Assembly: GCF_011742165.1 (NCBI RefSeq)
Contig: NZ_JAAQTO010000013.1
Span: 124,001-188,000 of the forward strand
Source: Billgrantia bachuensis
GTDB lineage: Bacteria > Pseudomonadota > Gammaproteobacteria > Pseudomonadales > Halomonadaceae
Length of the DNA stretch: 64,000 nucleotides
Direction of reading: 5' to 3'
Position 1 is the first letter of the stretch; every line of letters begins with the position of its first letter. Below the pieces are notes generated by a model. The model did no database searches. It was not told where the DNA came from and saw nothing but the letters and a program-made list of their open reading frames with translations. Of the stretch, positions 1 through 8,089 are shown one piece after another. The position numbers and the translations under genes were made by a program.

Positions 1-665
1 AACTCGCGTGCCAGTGCCTGACGCCCCAGCTCACTGATACTCACTATTCGCGAGTGCCTCTGCCGATCGATCCATCCGAGTTCCAGCATGCGCTCGGTCA
101 TGGCAGCGCCCAGCGCACCGCCGAGATGATCGCGTCGTTCGCTCCAGTCGAGGCAGGGATAAGCAAAGCGCCGGCGGCGCTTGCGCAGGGAGGCAATATC
201 GATGCCGAAGTCGGCAAACCAAGCCTGGCCACGCTCCGTCACGTTCATGGCTTCGCCATTTATTTTCAAGAACTTCCTCTCGAGAAGTACCGTCGTCATG
301 CGCGTGCCCAACTCACCCGCCAAGTGGTCGTAGCAAAATCGCGCAGTCCCCATGGCACCCGTCGGCTTCCTGCATGGCGGCACAACCTTCGTCGGCTTGG
401 CCACTACCATCAGCGCCTCGACGGCATGCGCCACCTCGGCTGTCGCCAGCCGGTAGTACTTGTGCCGCCCTTGCGATGTCGAGGTAATCAGTGCATCGCG
501 TTGCAGTCGCTTGAGATGCTCCGTCGCCGTGCCCGGCTGCACGCCACAGCCGTAGGCAAGCTCCTTGGCGGTCAATGCCCGCCCCTCCATCAGCAATGCC
601 AGCATGCCCATCCGAGTCGGCTCGCCAATGGTGCGGGCAAGGCGAGGCAGGTCCGGCTCAACCAT
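1..665 (-). CDS. ArsR-like winged-helix regulator with extra C-terminal domain (3' end cut off)
   Basis: The gene runs off the left edge, so the stop codon is missing; 221 codons are visible. The first 80 or so residues form an ArsR-type winged helix (MVEPDLPRLARTIGEPTR, then a recognition region near GTATEHLKRLQ and a wing near TSQGRHKYYRL). A second domain follows, containing CYDHLAGELG and a basic stretch (RKRRRRF) near residue 165; it resembles the long ArsR-family proteins with a C-terminal ligand or metal domain. The ATG at 665 has a GGAGAG ribosome site. It is divergent from the P450 gene across 87 bp and probably controls it. No ArsR-type metal box (ELCVCDL) is visible, so an organic ligand is more likely than a metal. 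Function inferred from family. Confidence 0.8.
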   Translation of the reverse strand, partial: MVEPDLPRLARTIGEPTRMGMLALLMEGRALTAKELAYGCGVQPGTATEHLKRLQRDALITSTSQGRHKYYRLATAEVAHAVEALMVVAKPTKVVPPCRKPTGAMGTARFCYDHLAGELGTRMTTVLLERKFLKINGEAMNVTERGQAWFADFGIDIASLRKRRRRFAYPCLDWSERRDHLGGALGAAMTERMLELGWIDRQRHSRIVSISELGRQALARE

Positions 666-752
666 AGTTAGCTCTCCACCGAACTATTTACGTCTGACAA
701 GCATAGGCCAACGGAACACAATTGAGCGACTAGACAACGGCCCGGAGCCTCT

Positions 753-1952
753 ATGACGACACCAGCCAACCCGTTGATGGCCGCCACGCATCACGACCCT
801 TATCCTTATTACGCCATGCTGGTGGAGCAAAGGCCTTTTTACCGGGATAACGAGCTGAACATGTGGGTAGCTACGTCTGCCGAGGCCGTTAGCGCCATAC
901 TGGAACATCGCGATTGCCGCGTACGACCCGTCGACGAACCGGTGCCCTCGGCTCTGCTGGGTACGCCGGTGGGCGATCTCTTCGGTAGCCTGGTAAGAAT
1001 GACCGACGGCGCATCGCACTGCCCGCTCAAGCAAGCCGTCTCGACGACGTTCGCCTCACTCGAACGAAGCGCCATAGCGGATCGGAGCAGGGCCTGCACG
1101 GCCTATCTACTTGAGGAAATCACCCCTCTCCCCCTCGAACCCGTCGGGGTTACCGAATTCACCCTGCGCCTGCCCGCCTATACCGTCGCCGCCCTGCTGG
1201 GCTTTCCATCCGATCGGTGGCCGGTCCTGGCGCGCTGGACCGGAGACCTGGCCCGTTGCATCGCACCCGGCGCCACGCCCGCCCAGTTGGAGCGTGGCCA
1301 GCGCGCTGCGCAAGCGCTGCAAGCCGCAACAAGGCGGCTCCTCGAAGTTCCGACCTTTGCCAGGCCAAGCCTCTTGGGGCCGCTCGCTTCCCGGGCCGTA
1401 GCGCAGGGCATCGACAGCACAGCAATAACGGCCAACGCCATCGGCTTCCTGTTGCAGGCCTACGATGCCACGGCGGGACTGATCGGCAATACATTGGTAG
1501 CGCTGGGGCGAGAGCCGCAACTTCTTCAGCACGTCACTGCCGAGCCGCGGCTTCTGAGTGCCGTGCTGCGGGAAGTCCTACGCCATGATGCACCGATTCA
1601 GAATACTCGACGCTTCGCCGGCCACGACGGGCTGATCGCCGGCCAACCGATGCGTGCAGGTGACACGATCCTGATGGTGCTGGCCGCCGCCAACCGAGAC
1701 CCTGCCCGCTATACCGCACCCGAGCGCTTCGACACGGAACGACTTCAGCACTGCTTTACCTTCGGCCAGGGGCATCACGCTTGCCCCGGCGAAGCGCTTG
1801 CGCTTGGCATCGCCGAGGCAGGAGTAGCACAGCTTCTGCACTTAGGCGTCTCGCCCGAGGCGCTGGCCAGCGGGGTATCTTACCGGGAATCGCTCAATGC
1901 CCGAATTCCACTGTTTGGCTCGTCCCACACAGTCACCACCCACTCTGCCTGA
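753..1952 (+). CDS. Cytochrome P450 monooxygenase
   Basis: A soluble 399-residue bacterial P450, a heme-thiolate enzyme that inserts one oxygen atom into an organic substrate using electrons from a ferredoxin system. The heme loop FGQGHHACPG (about 337-346) carries the proximal Cys344. The I-helix has the acid-Thr pair in QAYDATAG (Thr240) and the ExxR pair is REVLR (Glu274/Arg277). There is no membrane anchor and no fused reductase; no ferredoxin or reductase gene is nearby, so electron partners must lie elsewhere. It is followed 13 bp downstream by an ABM-type monooxygenase gene and is divergent from an ArsR-like regulator. The substrate cannot be read from the sequence. Confidence 0.93.
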   Translation: MTTPANPLMAATHHDPYPYYAMLVEQRPFYRDNELNMWVATSAEAVSAILEHRDCRVRPVDEPVPSALLGTPVGDLFGSLVRMTDGASHCPLKQAVSTTFASLERSAIADRSRACTAYLLEEITPLPLEPVGVTEFTLRLPAYTVAALLGFPSDRWPVLARWTGDLARCIAPGATPAQLERGQRAAQALQAATRRLLEVPTFARPSLLGPLASRAVAQGIDSTAITANAIGFLLQAYDATAGLIGNTLVALGREPQLLQHVTAEPRLLSAVLREVLRHDAPIQNTRRFAGHDGLIAGQPMRAGDTILMVLAAANRDPARYTAPERFDTERLQHCFTFGQGHHACPGEALALGIAEAGVAQLLHLGVSPEALASGVSYRESLNARIPLFGSSHTVTTHSA

Positions 1953-1965
1953 ACCTGGAGCCTCC

Positions 1966-2328
1966 ATGATCGCCGTTATCTTCGAAGTCATCCCCAAAAC
2001 CGGCCGCCGCGACCAGTACTTGGACATCGCCGCCAGCCTGCGCCCACTGCTCGACGAGATCGACGGTTTCATCTCCATCGAACGCTTCGAGAGCCTGACC
2101 CAGCCGGGCAAGATCCTCTCGCTCTCCTTCTGGCGCGACGAGCAAGCCGTGGCTCAATGGCGCCAGCTCGAACGCCATCGCAACGCCCAGGCCCAGGGCC
2201 GCGAAGTGGTCTTCGACGATTACCGACTGCGCGTGGCCACGGTGCTGCGCGACTACGGCATGAACGAACGCGAACAGGCGCCTGCCGATAGCCGCGAGCG
2301 TCACGATCCTGATTCTCGCTCCGAGTGA
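1966..2328 (+). CDS. ABM-domain (antibiotic biosynthesis monooxygenase-like) protein
   Basis: A 120-residue ferredoxin-like alpha/beta-barrel protein of the ABM superfamily (MIAVIFEVIPKTGRRDQYLD, then DGFISIERFESL and LSFWRDEQAVAQWR). Members include cofactor-free quinol and aromatic monooxygenases and heme-degrading enzymes. The ATG at 1966 follows GGAG with 5 bp spacing; an upstream in-frame ATG would overlap the P450 gene and lacks a ribosome site. It lies 13 bp after the P450 stop, so the two are probably cotranscribed. The C-terminal 20 residues are charged and probably disordered. Its role beside a P450 is unknown. Confidence 0.85.
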   Translation: MIAVIFEVIPKTGRRDQYLDIAASLRPLLDEIDGFISIERFESLTQPGKILSLSFWRDEQAVAQWRQLERHRNAQAQGREVVFDDYRLRVATVLRDYGMNEREQAPADSRERHDPDSRSE

Positions 2329-2339
2329 AAGCATTCTGC

Positions 2340-2363
2340 CCCGGTAAGCCCTTACTTACCGGG
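2340..2363. terminator. Intergenic hairpin between convergent genes
   Basis: Perfect 9-bp inverted repeat CCCGGTAAG / CTTACCGGG with a 6-nt loop. It sits between two convergent genes ending at 2328 and 2367 and can serve both strands. There is no clear T-tract, so intrinsic termination is likely but not certain. Confidence 0.6.
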
Positions 2364-2366
2364 AAG

Positions 2367-2825
2367 CTAGCGCTGGATATACTCAATGGCCGCGTGGTCG
2401 ATCAGGTTCCATTCGCCACTGTTGCGATATAGCCGCTTGCCCTGGCGTGGGTAGTCGCATACGTCCTGGGCCAGTCGCTGACCTACTACCAGGCATACCA
2501 ATGGTTCATCGCCATCGTTGTACATCTCATGGGCCACGCCGTTAGTGGGGCAGCCGATGAAGTCGCCGGGGCCGATCGGCCGTTTCTGCTCGCCCAGTGT
2601 CACCATGCCACGCCCCGAAAGGACGTAGATGGCCTCCTCCTCGTAGCGATGGCAATGGTACTCGGTCGAAAAATGGCCGGGAGGCACGCTGATCTGGTGG
2701 ATCCCGAGCTGGGTCGTGCCCACGGCCTCCCCCAGCGACTTGTTGATGCGCACAGCCTTGGTGTTGAGGAAGTGCACTTTCCTCACGCCCTCAAGGGCTT
2801 CGATATCCTGTGCCGATAGGAACAT
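2367..2825 (-). CDS. Cupin-domain protein
   Basis: A 152-residue single-domain cupin. The first cupin motif is visible as HCHRYEEEAIYVLSGRG (two His and Glu metal ligands) and the second as PTNGVAHEMYNDGDEPLVCLVV (third His). The ATG at 2825 has an excellent AGGAGG site 9 nt upstream; a longer frame reaching 2987 would overlap the next gene and lacks a ribosome site. Such cupins are dioxygenases, isomerases or sugar-binding proteins; the residues do not single one out. Its upstream neighbour is a YrhK-like membrane protein gene on the same strand. Confidence 0.87.
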   Translation of the reverse strand: MFLSAQDIEALEGVRKVHFLNTKAVRINKSLGEAVGTTQLGIHQISVPPGHFSTEYHCHRYEEEAIYVLSGRGMVTLGEQKRPIGPGDFIGCPTNGVAHEMYNDGDEPLVCLVVGQRLAQDVCDYPRQGKRLYRNSGEWNLIDHAAIEYIQR

Positions 2826-2881
2826 GCTCGCAGTCCTCCTCGGTTGACATTGAATCGTTACCGCTTCTCGCCACGCCTGCC

Positions 2882-3157
2882 TCAACTCTCCCAATGACTC
2901 GACGGCATTCGCTGGAGGTGGAGGTGGCTCACCAGACGAATAGTGGGGCGAATCAGGAACTGAAAACTGCCGACGATAAACAGCCATGCAGCGACTCTTT
3001 CCATACTGGGGTAGAGAAACAGGATGCTGCCGGCCAGGAACCAGATGGCAATCAAGAAATCGTTGGCGATGCTGAGCGTCTCGTAGCGGCGTCGTATCAC
3101 CAACTCCTCCCGCCCGAAATGCAAGGTGAGCGGGTTATCGAGTCGTGTATCAGGCAT
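2882..3157 (-). CDS. YrhK-like membrane protein
   Basis: A 91-residue protein with the YrhK-domain pattern: a short polar N-terminus ending in FGREELVIRRRYETLSIAND, then two membrane segments (FLIAIWFLAGSILFLYP and VAAWLFIVGSFQFLI) and a short tail. The ATG at 3157 is preceded by AGGAT. An in-frame GTG at 3247 would add 30 residues (a stretch around EEEVTIDLKDLL) but has no convincing ribosome site, so I chose the start that gives the usual family length. Function of YrhK proteins is unknown. Confidence 0.75.
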   Translation of the reverse strand: MPDTRLDNPLTLHFGREELVIRRRYETLSIANDFLIAIWFLAGSILFLYPSMERVAAWLFIVGSFQFLIRPTIRLVSHLHLQRMPSSHWES

Positions 3158-3272
3158 GAGGGGACATCCTATTCCGAGGTGCTTGAGCAGGTCTTTAAGG
3201 TCAATAGTAACCTCTTCCTCTGGATATCCCTGCAGCCGCGCCCTCACTGTTGGCTCATCCCGGGCGGAAACG

Positions 3273-3295
3273 CCGGGGAGGCAAGCTCTCCCCGG
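3273..3295. terminator. Hairpin after the GST gene
   Basis: CCGGGGAG / CTCCCCGG, 8 bp with a 7-nt loop, immediately downstream of the minus-strand GST gene. No T-run follows; likely a weak terminator or mRNA end stabiliser. Confidence 0.5.
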
Positions 3296-3307
3296 TCATG
3301 CCATGCC

Positions 3308-4015
3308 TCAAGCGGCCAAGCGTGGCTCGAGTTCTTTCAAGGTGACATGCCCCCTGAAGTGCCCCTGCCCCTTTGGCTGTTCGCCGCGCTCGATGGCCTC
3401 GGCAAACTGCACGGCAGGATCGTCCCTTAGCTTTGCCAGATGCCGGGCCAGGTTGGGATAGTCACTCTCGAGATCGAACAATCGGTGATACTCGGCCCAG
3501 CGGGCGATGCCGACGAAGTAGGCATCCGCCATGCTGCGCTCATCGCCCAGCAGCCACTCACGATCAGCCAGCAAGCCATTGAGATAAGCACAGCCCTCAG
3601 CGACTTTTTCGCGGCCCAACCGGCGCAGCAGTGCCTGCTCCACGCCATTCAAGCCCTGGGTCTCATAGAGCGCCCATAGCGGATTGAAGGCCGAGAAGAA
3701 ATCGGTATTGAGGTAGGCCAACATGTGGTTCAAGCGATCGAATTCCCGGCTGCCCTGCTCGAAGCCCAACCGCGTGCCGAGATCGCGTGCCGCCAGGTTT
3801 TGCAGAATCGCCAGGCTCTCGCTAAGCGGCTCGCCATCTTCAAGCAATAAAGACGGGGTCTGGAACAGGGGATTCACCTTGGCGAAAAGCGGATCCCAGG
3901 GTTGCTCCAGCATTTCGATGCGGCACAGCCGATAGGGCTGGCCGAGCCACTCGAATGCCACGATAGAGCCGAACGAGCAGCCTTGCGGTACGCCATAGAA
4001 GAGAACGGGTTCCAT
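3308..4015 (-). CDS. Glutathione S-transferase family protein
   Basis: A 235-residue cytosolic GST with the usual N-terminal thioredoxin-like domain (MEPVLFYGVPQGCSFGSIVAFEWL; the cis-Pro segment FQTPSLLLEDGEPLSESLAI, with ES binding the gamma-glutamyl group) and an all-helical C-terminal domain (LADREWLLGDERSMADAYFVGIARW). A Ser or Cys in the GCSFGS turn is the probable catalytic residue. The ATG at 4015 has an AAGGAG site; a longer frame to 4099 lacks one. It is divergent from the WYL regulator starting at 4130, the obvious candidate regulator. Substrate unknown. Confidence 0.9.
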   Translation of the reverse strand: MEPVLFYGVPQGCSFGSIVAFEWLGQPYRLCRIEMLEQPWDPLFAKVNPLFQTPSLLLEDGEPLSESLAILQNLAARDLGTRLGFEQGSREFDRLNHMLAYLNTDFFSAFNPLWALYETQGLNGVEQALLRRLGREKVAEGCAYLNGLLADREWLLGDERSMADAYFVGIARWAEYHRLFDLESDYPNLARHLAKLRDDPAVQFAEAIERGEQPKGQGHFRGHVTLKELEPRLAA

Positions 4016-4129
4016 TGTCTTGCTCCTTGCTGAGTTTGGTGAAGAAAGCCAGGCCTCCGCGGCTGGCCTTGTCAGCAAGGTAATGGCTAAATAGGGCAAA
4101 TAGCGTCCTATTAAAGACGGAAATTCAAC

Positions 4130-5089
4130 TTGGCCAACCCCACCGTTCGCGTCCTCACGCTGCTGGAACTATTACAGGCCCACCGCCACATGAGCGGTAG
4201 GGAACTGGCCGAGCGGCTGGGCGTCGACCGCCGTACGCTGCGACGTTATATCCAGGCCTTGGAGGAGCTCGGCATTCCTGTCACCACTGAGCGGGGGCGG
4301 CACGGCGGCTACCGCCTGATGCCCGGTTTCAAGTTGCCGCCGCTAATGCTGACCAGCGAAGAGGCGCTTGCCGTCTCGCTGGGGCTACTCGCCATGCGGG
4401 GGCTGGGCATCGCCGAGACAGCCCCGGCGCTGGAAACCGCGCGGGCCAAGCTGGAGCGGGTCATGCCCGCCAAGTTGAAGCGGCAGGTGCACGCCCTGAG
4501 CGAGAGCGCACGGCTTGAATTGCCTTCGGCACGCACCCCTGGCGACGAACGCCTGCTGATCCTGTTCGCTACTGCCACCCAGGCCCGCCAGCGGGTCCGG
4601 CTCGACTATCGCGACGACCGAGAGCAGAACACCCGGCGCGTGCTCAATCCCTATGGGCTGGTCTTTCGCGGTGGGCGCTGGTACGTCAGCGGCTGGTGCC
4701 ATCTGCGCCGCGATCTGCGCAGCTTCCGCCTGGATCGCATCGCCGAGGCCACGCCGCTCGAGGCCAGCTTCGAACGCCCCGTCGACTTCGATCCCGCCGA
4801 GCATTTGCACCGCAGCATCGCCAGCCTGCCCCGCGCCACCGCCGTCAGCGTGCGCCTGCACACCGACCTTGCCCATGCCGTTGAAGAACTGGGGCGCAAT
4901 ATTGGCATGTTCACGCCCGATGGAAATGCCGTGATGCTGCACGCCCACACCGACAGCCTGACCTGGCTCGCCCGTCAGCTTGCTCGACTGCCCTTCGACT
5001 TCGAAATTCTCGACCCACCCGGGCTTCGCAACGCCCTCGCCCAGCAAGCCGATCGTCTCCAACGTCTGGCCGTCCAAACTGGCCGTTAG
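4130..5089 (+). CDS. HTH/WYL-domain transcriptional regulator (YafY type)
   Basis: A 319-residue regulator. Residues 1-60 form an HTH_11-type winged helix (LLELLQAHRHMSGRELAERLGVDRRTLRRYIQALEELG, shown here in part), followed by the linker GGYRLMPGFKLPPLMLTSEEA. The WYL core includes LNPYGLVFRGGRWYVSGWC (WYV in place of WYL) and the WCX-like C-terminus ends near LLRNALAQQADRLQRL. WYL domains bind nucleotides or other ligands. The start is TTG: no ATG precedes the conserved N-terminus in frame and a weak AGACGGA site lies upstream. It is divergent from the GST gene and 81 bp before a VOC-family gene. Confidence 0.88.
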   Translation: MANPTVRVLTLLELLQAHRHMSGRELAERLGVDRRTLRRYIQALEELGIPVTTERGRHGGYRLMPGFKLPPLMLTSEEALAVSLGLLAMRGLGIAETAPALETARAKLERVMPAKLKRQVHALSESARLELPSARTPGDERLLILFATATQARQRVRLDYRDDREQNTRRVLNPYGLVFRGGRWYVSGWCHLRRDLRSFRLDRIAEATPLEASFERPVDFDPAEHLHRSIASLPRATAVSVRLHTDLAHAVEELGRNIGMFTPDGNAVMLHAHTDSLTWLARQLARLPFDFEILDPPGLRNALAQQADRLQRLAVQTGR

Positions 5090-5170
5090 AAAATGAGCGT
5101 GAATGTCGAAAGCGACTATGTTGAATCGATGAAGGGAAGTAACACCTACAACAACCCCTGGAGCCCCACC

Positions 5171-5608
5171 ATGCAGCTTTCCACCTACCTGATTTTCAAT
5201 GATAACTGCCGCGAAGCCTTCGAATTCTATCAGCGTTGCCTCGACGCCAAGCTCGAGGCCATGGCAACTTACGGCGAAATGCCCGCCAGCGAAGGCATGG
5301 AAATTCCTCCGGAAGCCCGCGACCTCATCATGCACGCCCGACTGCGTATCGGTGACCAGTTACTGATGGCGTCGGACAACTCCCCTTGCAGCCCTGCACC
5401 CTACGAAGGCATCAAGGGTGCGAGTATTGCGATCGGCGTCGACTCGGTAGAGGAGGCCGAGCGGCTCTTCAACGCGCTGGCCGACAACGGCACCGTGCAG
5501 ATGCCGCTAGAGGAAACCTTCTGGGCGCACCGCTTCGGCATGTTGGTGGACCGGTTCGGCGTCGCCTGGATGATCAACTACGAGAAGGAGGAGCAGGCCG
5601 CCGCCTAG
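5171..5608 (+). CDS. VOC-family (PhnB/3-demethylubiquinone methyltransferase-like) protein
   Basis: A 145-residue protein of the vicinal-oxygen-chelate fold: MQLSTYLIFNDNCREAFEFY, then HARLRIGDQLLMASDN, and the C-terminal WAHRFGMLVDRFGVAWMINYE typical of PhnB-like proteins. The ATG at 5171 has a GGAG site 9 nt upstream; a longer frame from 5093 starts within 4 nt of the WYL gene stop and has no ribosome site. It probably shares a transcript with the WYL regulator. PhnB-like proteins are usually of unknown substrate. Confidence 0.87.
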   Translation: MQLSTYLIFNDNCREAFEFYQRCLDAKLEAMATYGEMPASEGMEIPPEARDLIMHARLRIGDQLLMASDNSPCSPAPYEGIKGASIAIGVDSVEEAERLFNALADNGTVQMPLEETFWAHRFGMLVDRFGVAWMINYEKEEQAAA

Positions 5609-5747
5609 CGCCTCGCCATCTCGGCACCTAGCCGCCCGGCCGGCAGAACGACGCAGCACGGACCTGGCCGCCGGGTGGCAATAAACGGAGCGTGGCCTCT
5701 CAATCGAAAAAGGGAAAGTGAAGAAACGGAAAGAATGGAACCGTTCA

Positions 5748-5774
5748 TGTCACACGGTGCCCTCCTGAATCGTC
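5748..5774 (+). promoter_or_regulatory. ECF41-type promoter (TGTCACA-N16-CGTC)
   Basis: TGTCACA at 5748-5754, exactly 16 bp, then CGTC at 5771-5774. This equals the consensus reported for ECF41 sigma factors (established knowledge, recalled). It lies 55 bp upstream of the ABM gene that is overlapped by an ECF41-type sigma gene, so it should give autoregulated expression of the pair. Confidence 0.82.
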
Positions 5775-5828
5775 ATGACAGTGATGGCCGTTCGGCCTTC
5801 ATTACCCCCAACGATTCAGGAGCCACAC

Positions 5829-6161
5829 ATGAGCCAGAGCACGCTTTTCATCACCCACAAGGCACTTCCCGGCAAGCGCGACGAGGTGCGGCGCGCCTGG
5901 GAGACTCATCTGGCTCCCAGTATCGAGGCGCGCCAGATCCATGACGCCTATTTCTACTGCTACGACGACAGCGATCCCGATACGATCCGCGTCTTCCAGC
6001 GCTATGTCGACGGCGCGGACCCACAGGCCTTCATGCAGGGACCGGCCTATGACGCCTATATCGCCGCGGTGTCGCCCCTGCTTGCTCATCCGCCCAAGGT
6101 CCACGCCGCCACGGTGGCCTGGGCCAAGAGCATGGCGGCTCCGGTAACCGAGACAGCCTGA
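5829..6161 (+). CDS. Small ABM-like putative monooxygenase in the ECF41 operon
   Basis: A 110-residue ferredoxin-like ABM-fold protein: MSQSTLFITHKALPGKRDEV, then YFYCYDDSDPDTIRVFQRYVDG and a C-terminal helix. Such proteins are quinol monooxygenases or general stress monooxygenases. AGGAG precedes the ATG at 5829. Its TGA overlaps the ATG of the sigma factor gene by one base, which implies translational coupling. ECF41 sigma genes usually sit beside a carboxymuconolactone decarboxylase, oxidoreductase or epimerase (COE) gene; here that place is taken by a monooxygenase. Confidence 0.82.
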   Translation: MSQSTLFITHKALPGKRDEVRRAWETHLAPSIEARQIHDAYFYCYDDSDPDTIRVFQRYVDGADPQAFMQGPAYDAYIAAVSPLLAHPPKVHAATVAWAKSMAAPVTETA

Positions 6162-7033
6162 TGCCTTCTGCCGACTTGTTGCGCTTCGAAGAGGCTCGTC
6201 CCATGCTGTTGGGGCTGGCCTATCGCATCCTCGGCTCGCGCGCCGACGCCGAGGATGCGGTGCAGGATACCTTTCTCAAGTGGCAGGCGGCGGATCGGGA
6301 AACGATCGAGGCGCCCATCGCCTGGCTGACCACAACCTGCACGCGGCGCTGTCTCGACCTGTTGGGCAATGCTCACCGGGCCAGGGTCGACTATGTCGGC
6401 GCCTGGCTACCCGAGCCCATCCCCACGCCCGCCGTTGCCGCTGCCGAGGATGGCGCCTTGCTCGCCGACTCGCTCTCCACCGCCTTCCTGCTGCTGCTGG
6501 AGCGGCTGTCGCCCAAGGAGCGGGCCGCCTATCTGCTGCATGAGATCTTTGACATCTCGTATGCCGAGATCGCCGCCATGCTCGAACTCAAGGAGCCGGC
6601 CTGCCGCAAACTGGTCTCCCGGGCACGAACCAACCTTCAGACGGCCGAGGAGAGATACGCCCCGCCCCGCGAACGTCAGCAGGCACTGCTCGAAGCCTTC
6701 CGGCTCGCCGTTGCCGAAGGCGCCACGGCACGGCTCGCCAATCTACTCTCGGCCGAGGTGCGCCTCAGCGCCGACGGCGGCGGCAAGGTACCCACCCTGC
6801 TCGAACCATTGCATGGTCTAGAGGCGGTGCTGGCCTTCCTGACCAGCCGGTTGAGTGAATACTGGGCCAACTACCAATGGCGCGAAGCGGATATCAACGG
6901 TGGCCCCGGCGTCGTGATGCATCGAGGAGGAAACGTCGTCGCCACGGTTACCTTCGGCTACGACCGCTCAGGACAGGCCAGCGACATCTTCATCGTGCGC
7001 AATCCCGACAAGCTGGCAAGGCTGACGCTATGA
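6161..7033 (+). CDS. ECF41-family RNA polymerase sigma factor with fused SnoaL-like domain
   Basis: A 290-residue alternative sigma factor. Sigma-2 spans about 5-72 (AYRILGSRADAEDAVQDTFL, AWLTTTCTRRCLDLL), sigma-4 about 108-160 (LSPKERAAYLLHEIFDISYAEIA). The C-terminal extension (about 172-290) is SnoaL-like and carries the ECF41 marks: a YVGAWLPEP linker at 78-86, DGGGK at 205-209 and NPDKL at 281-285. In this group the fused domain replaces an anti-sigma factor and both activates and restrains the protein. No anti-sigma gene is present nearby, as expected. It is coupled to the upstream ABM gene and converges with a LysR gene, overlapping its 3' end by 6 bp. Confidence 0.93.
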   Translation: MPSADLLRFEEARPMLLGLAYRILGSRADAEDAVQDTFLKWQAADRETIEAPIAWLTTTCTRRCLDLLGNAHRARVDYVGAWLPEPIPTPAVAAAEDGALLADSLSTAFLLLLERLSPKERAAYLLHEIFDISYAEIAAMLELKEPACRKLVSRARTNLQTAEERYAPPRERQQALLEAFRLAVAEGATARLANLLSAEVRLSADGGGKVPTLLEPLHGLEAVLAFLTSRLSEYWANYQWREADINGGPGVVMHRGGNVVATVTFGYDRSGQASDIFIVRNPDKLARLTL

Positions 7034-7948
7034 ATGCCGCTCGACAATGGAACGGCAGGCGCTCTCTCTGGACGGGGAGTCCAACAGTCCCATGATCCAG
7101 TCGCGCACGGCAGCAATAGCCGGCTCCTGGAGTCGCTCGGGTGGGTAGACGAGCTGGAAGGGAGCGGCCTTTATCTCGGGGCCGAACGGCTGAACCAGGC
7201 GCCCCTGACGCAACTCCTCCTCGATCAGGTATCGGCTCATCAGGGCCACGCCCTGCCCGTCCAGCGCGGCGGTGATGCCGTGGGTTTCGTCGGAGAACAA
7301 TAGCCTGGCGCTGACGTCGAGCCCCGGCACTTGGACCTGGCGCTGCCAGGCCGCCCAGTCCACCGGCGTGGGCGAAGAGAAGTGGAGCAATGTGTGACGC
7401 ACCAGCTCGGCAGGTTCCCGCAGCTCAAGCGCTGGGCTGCAGGCCGGTATGAACACATTGTCGAATAGCTTCTCGGCCGCCAGGCCGGGCCAGGGGCCCT
7501 CACCATAGCGAATCGCCATGTCGGCGACGACACCATCCAGCGCGACCGCTTCGTGAGAGACCTGGATGCTCAGGTCTATCTGCGGATGCGCGTCACGCAG
7601 CAAGCAGACCCAGGGCAGCAGCCAGCGTGCGGCGACAGCCGGCGTGGTGGAGAGTGTTATCGCCTGCCGCGCCGGCGGCCGGCGCAGCTTGGTTATCGTC
7701 TCGGCGATGGCATCGAAGGAGTCACTCAACACGCTTAGCAGCGTCTGGCCCTGGGCCGTCAGCACCAACTGCCGCGGTCGCCGGACGAACAAGGCGACAT
7801 CCAAGCTCTCCTCCAGTTGACGAATCTGGTGACTGATCGCCGTCGGCGTGACCGAGAGCTCCTCGGCCGCCCGCTTGGCACTGAGCTGTCGCGCTGCTGC
7901 CTCGAAAGCGCGCAGGGCGGAAAGGGAAGGCAATCGACGTGGCGTCAT
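7028..7948 (-). CDS. LysR-family regulator (GcvA-like)
   Basis: 306 residues with the LysR winged helix at 1-62 (LPSLSALRAFEAAARQLS, VTPTAISHQIRQLEESL, LFVRRPRQLVLTAQG) followed by a periplasmic-binding-protein-like effector domain that starts near ITLSTTPAVAARWLLP, a pattern typical of the GcvA/AmpR branch. It is divergent from the azoreductase gene at 8090 (141 bp apart), its most likely target. The ligand is not evident. Confidence 0.92.
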   Translation of the reverse strand: MTPRRLPSLSALRAFEAAARQLSAKRAAEELSVTPTAISHQIRQLEESLDVALFVRRPRQLVLTAQGQTLLSVLSDSFDAIAETITKLRRPPARQAITLSTTPAVAARWLLPWVCLLRDAHPQIDLSIQVSHEAVALDGVVADMAIRYGEGPWPGLAAEKLFDNVFIPACSPALELREPAELVRHTLLHFSSPTPVDWAAWQRQVQVPGLDVSARLLFSDETHGITAALDGQGVALMSRYLIEEELRQGRLVQPFGPEIKAAPFQLVYPPERLQEPAIAAVRDWIMGLLDSPSRESACRSIVERHS

Positions 7949-8089
7949 GGCTGAGTTTTATTTTCCGTTAACGAAAAAGAATCGTCGTTTGTCGGCCTGC
8001 CAGAACTCAGGCTTATATAAAACGAGCCATCAAGCAAGGCTGAAAGCAACTCATCTTAGCGATCCTACACCCAGCGAAGGAGAAAGCCC

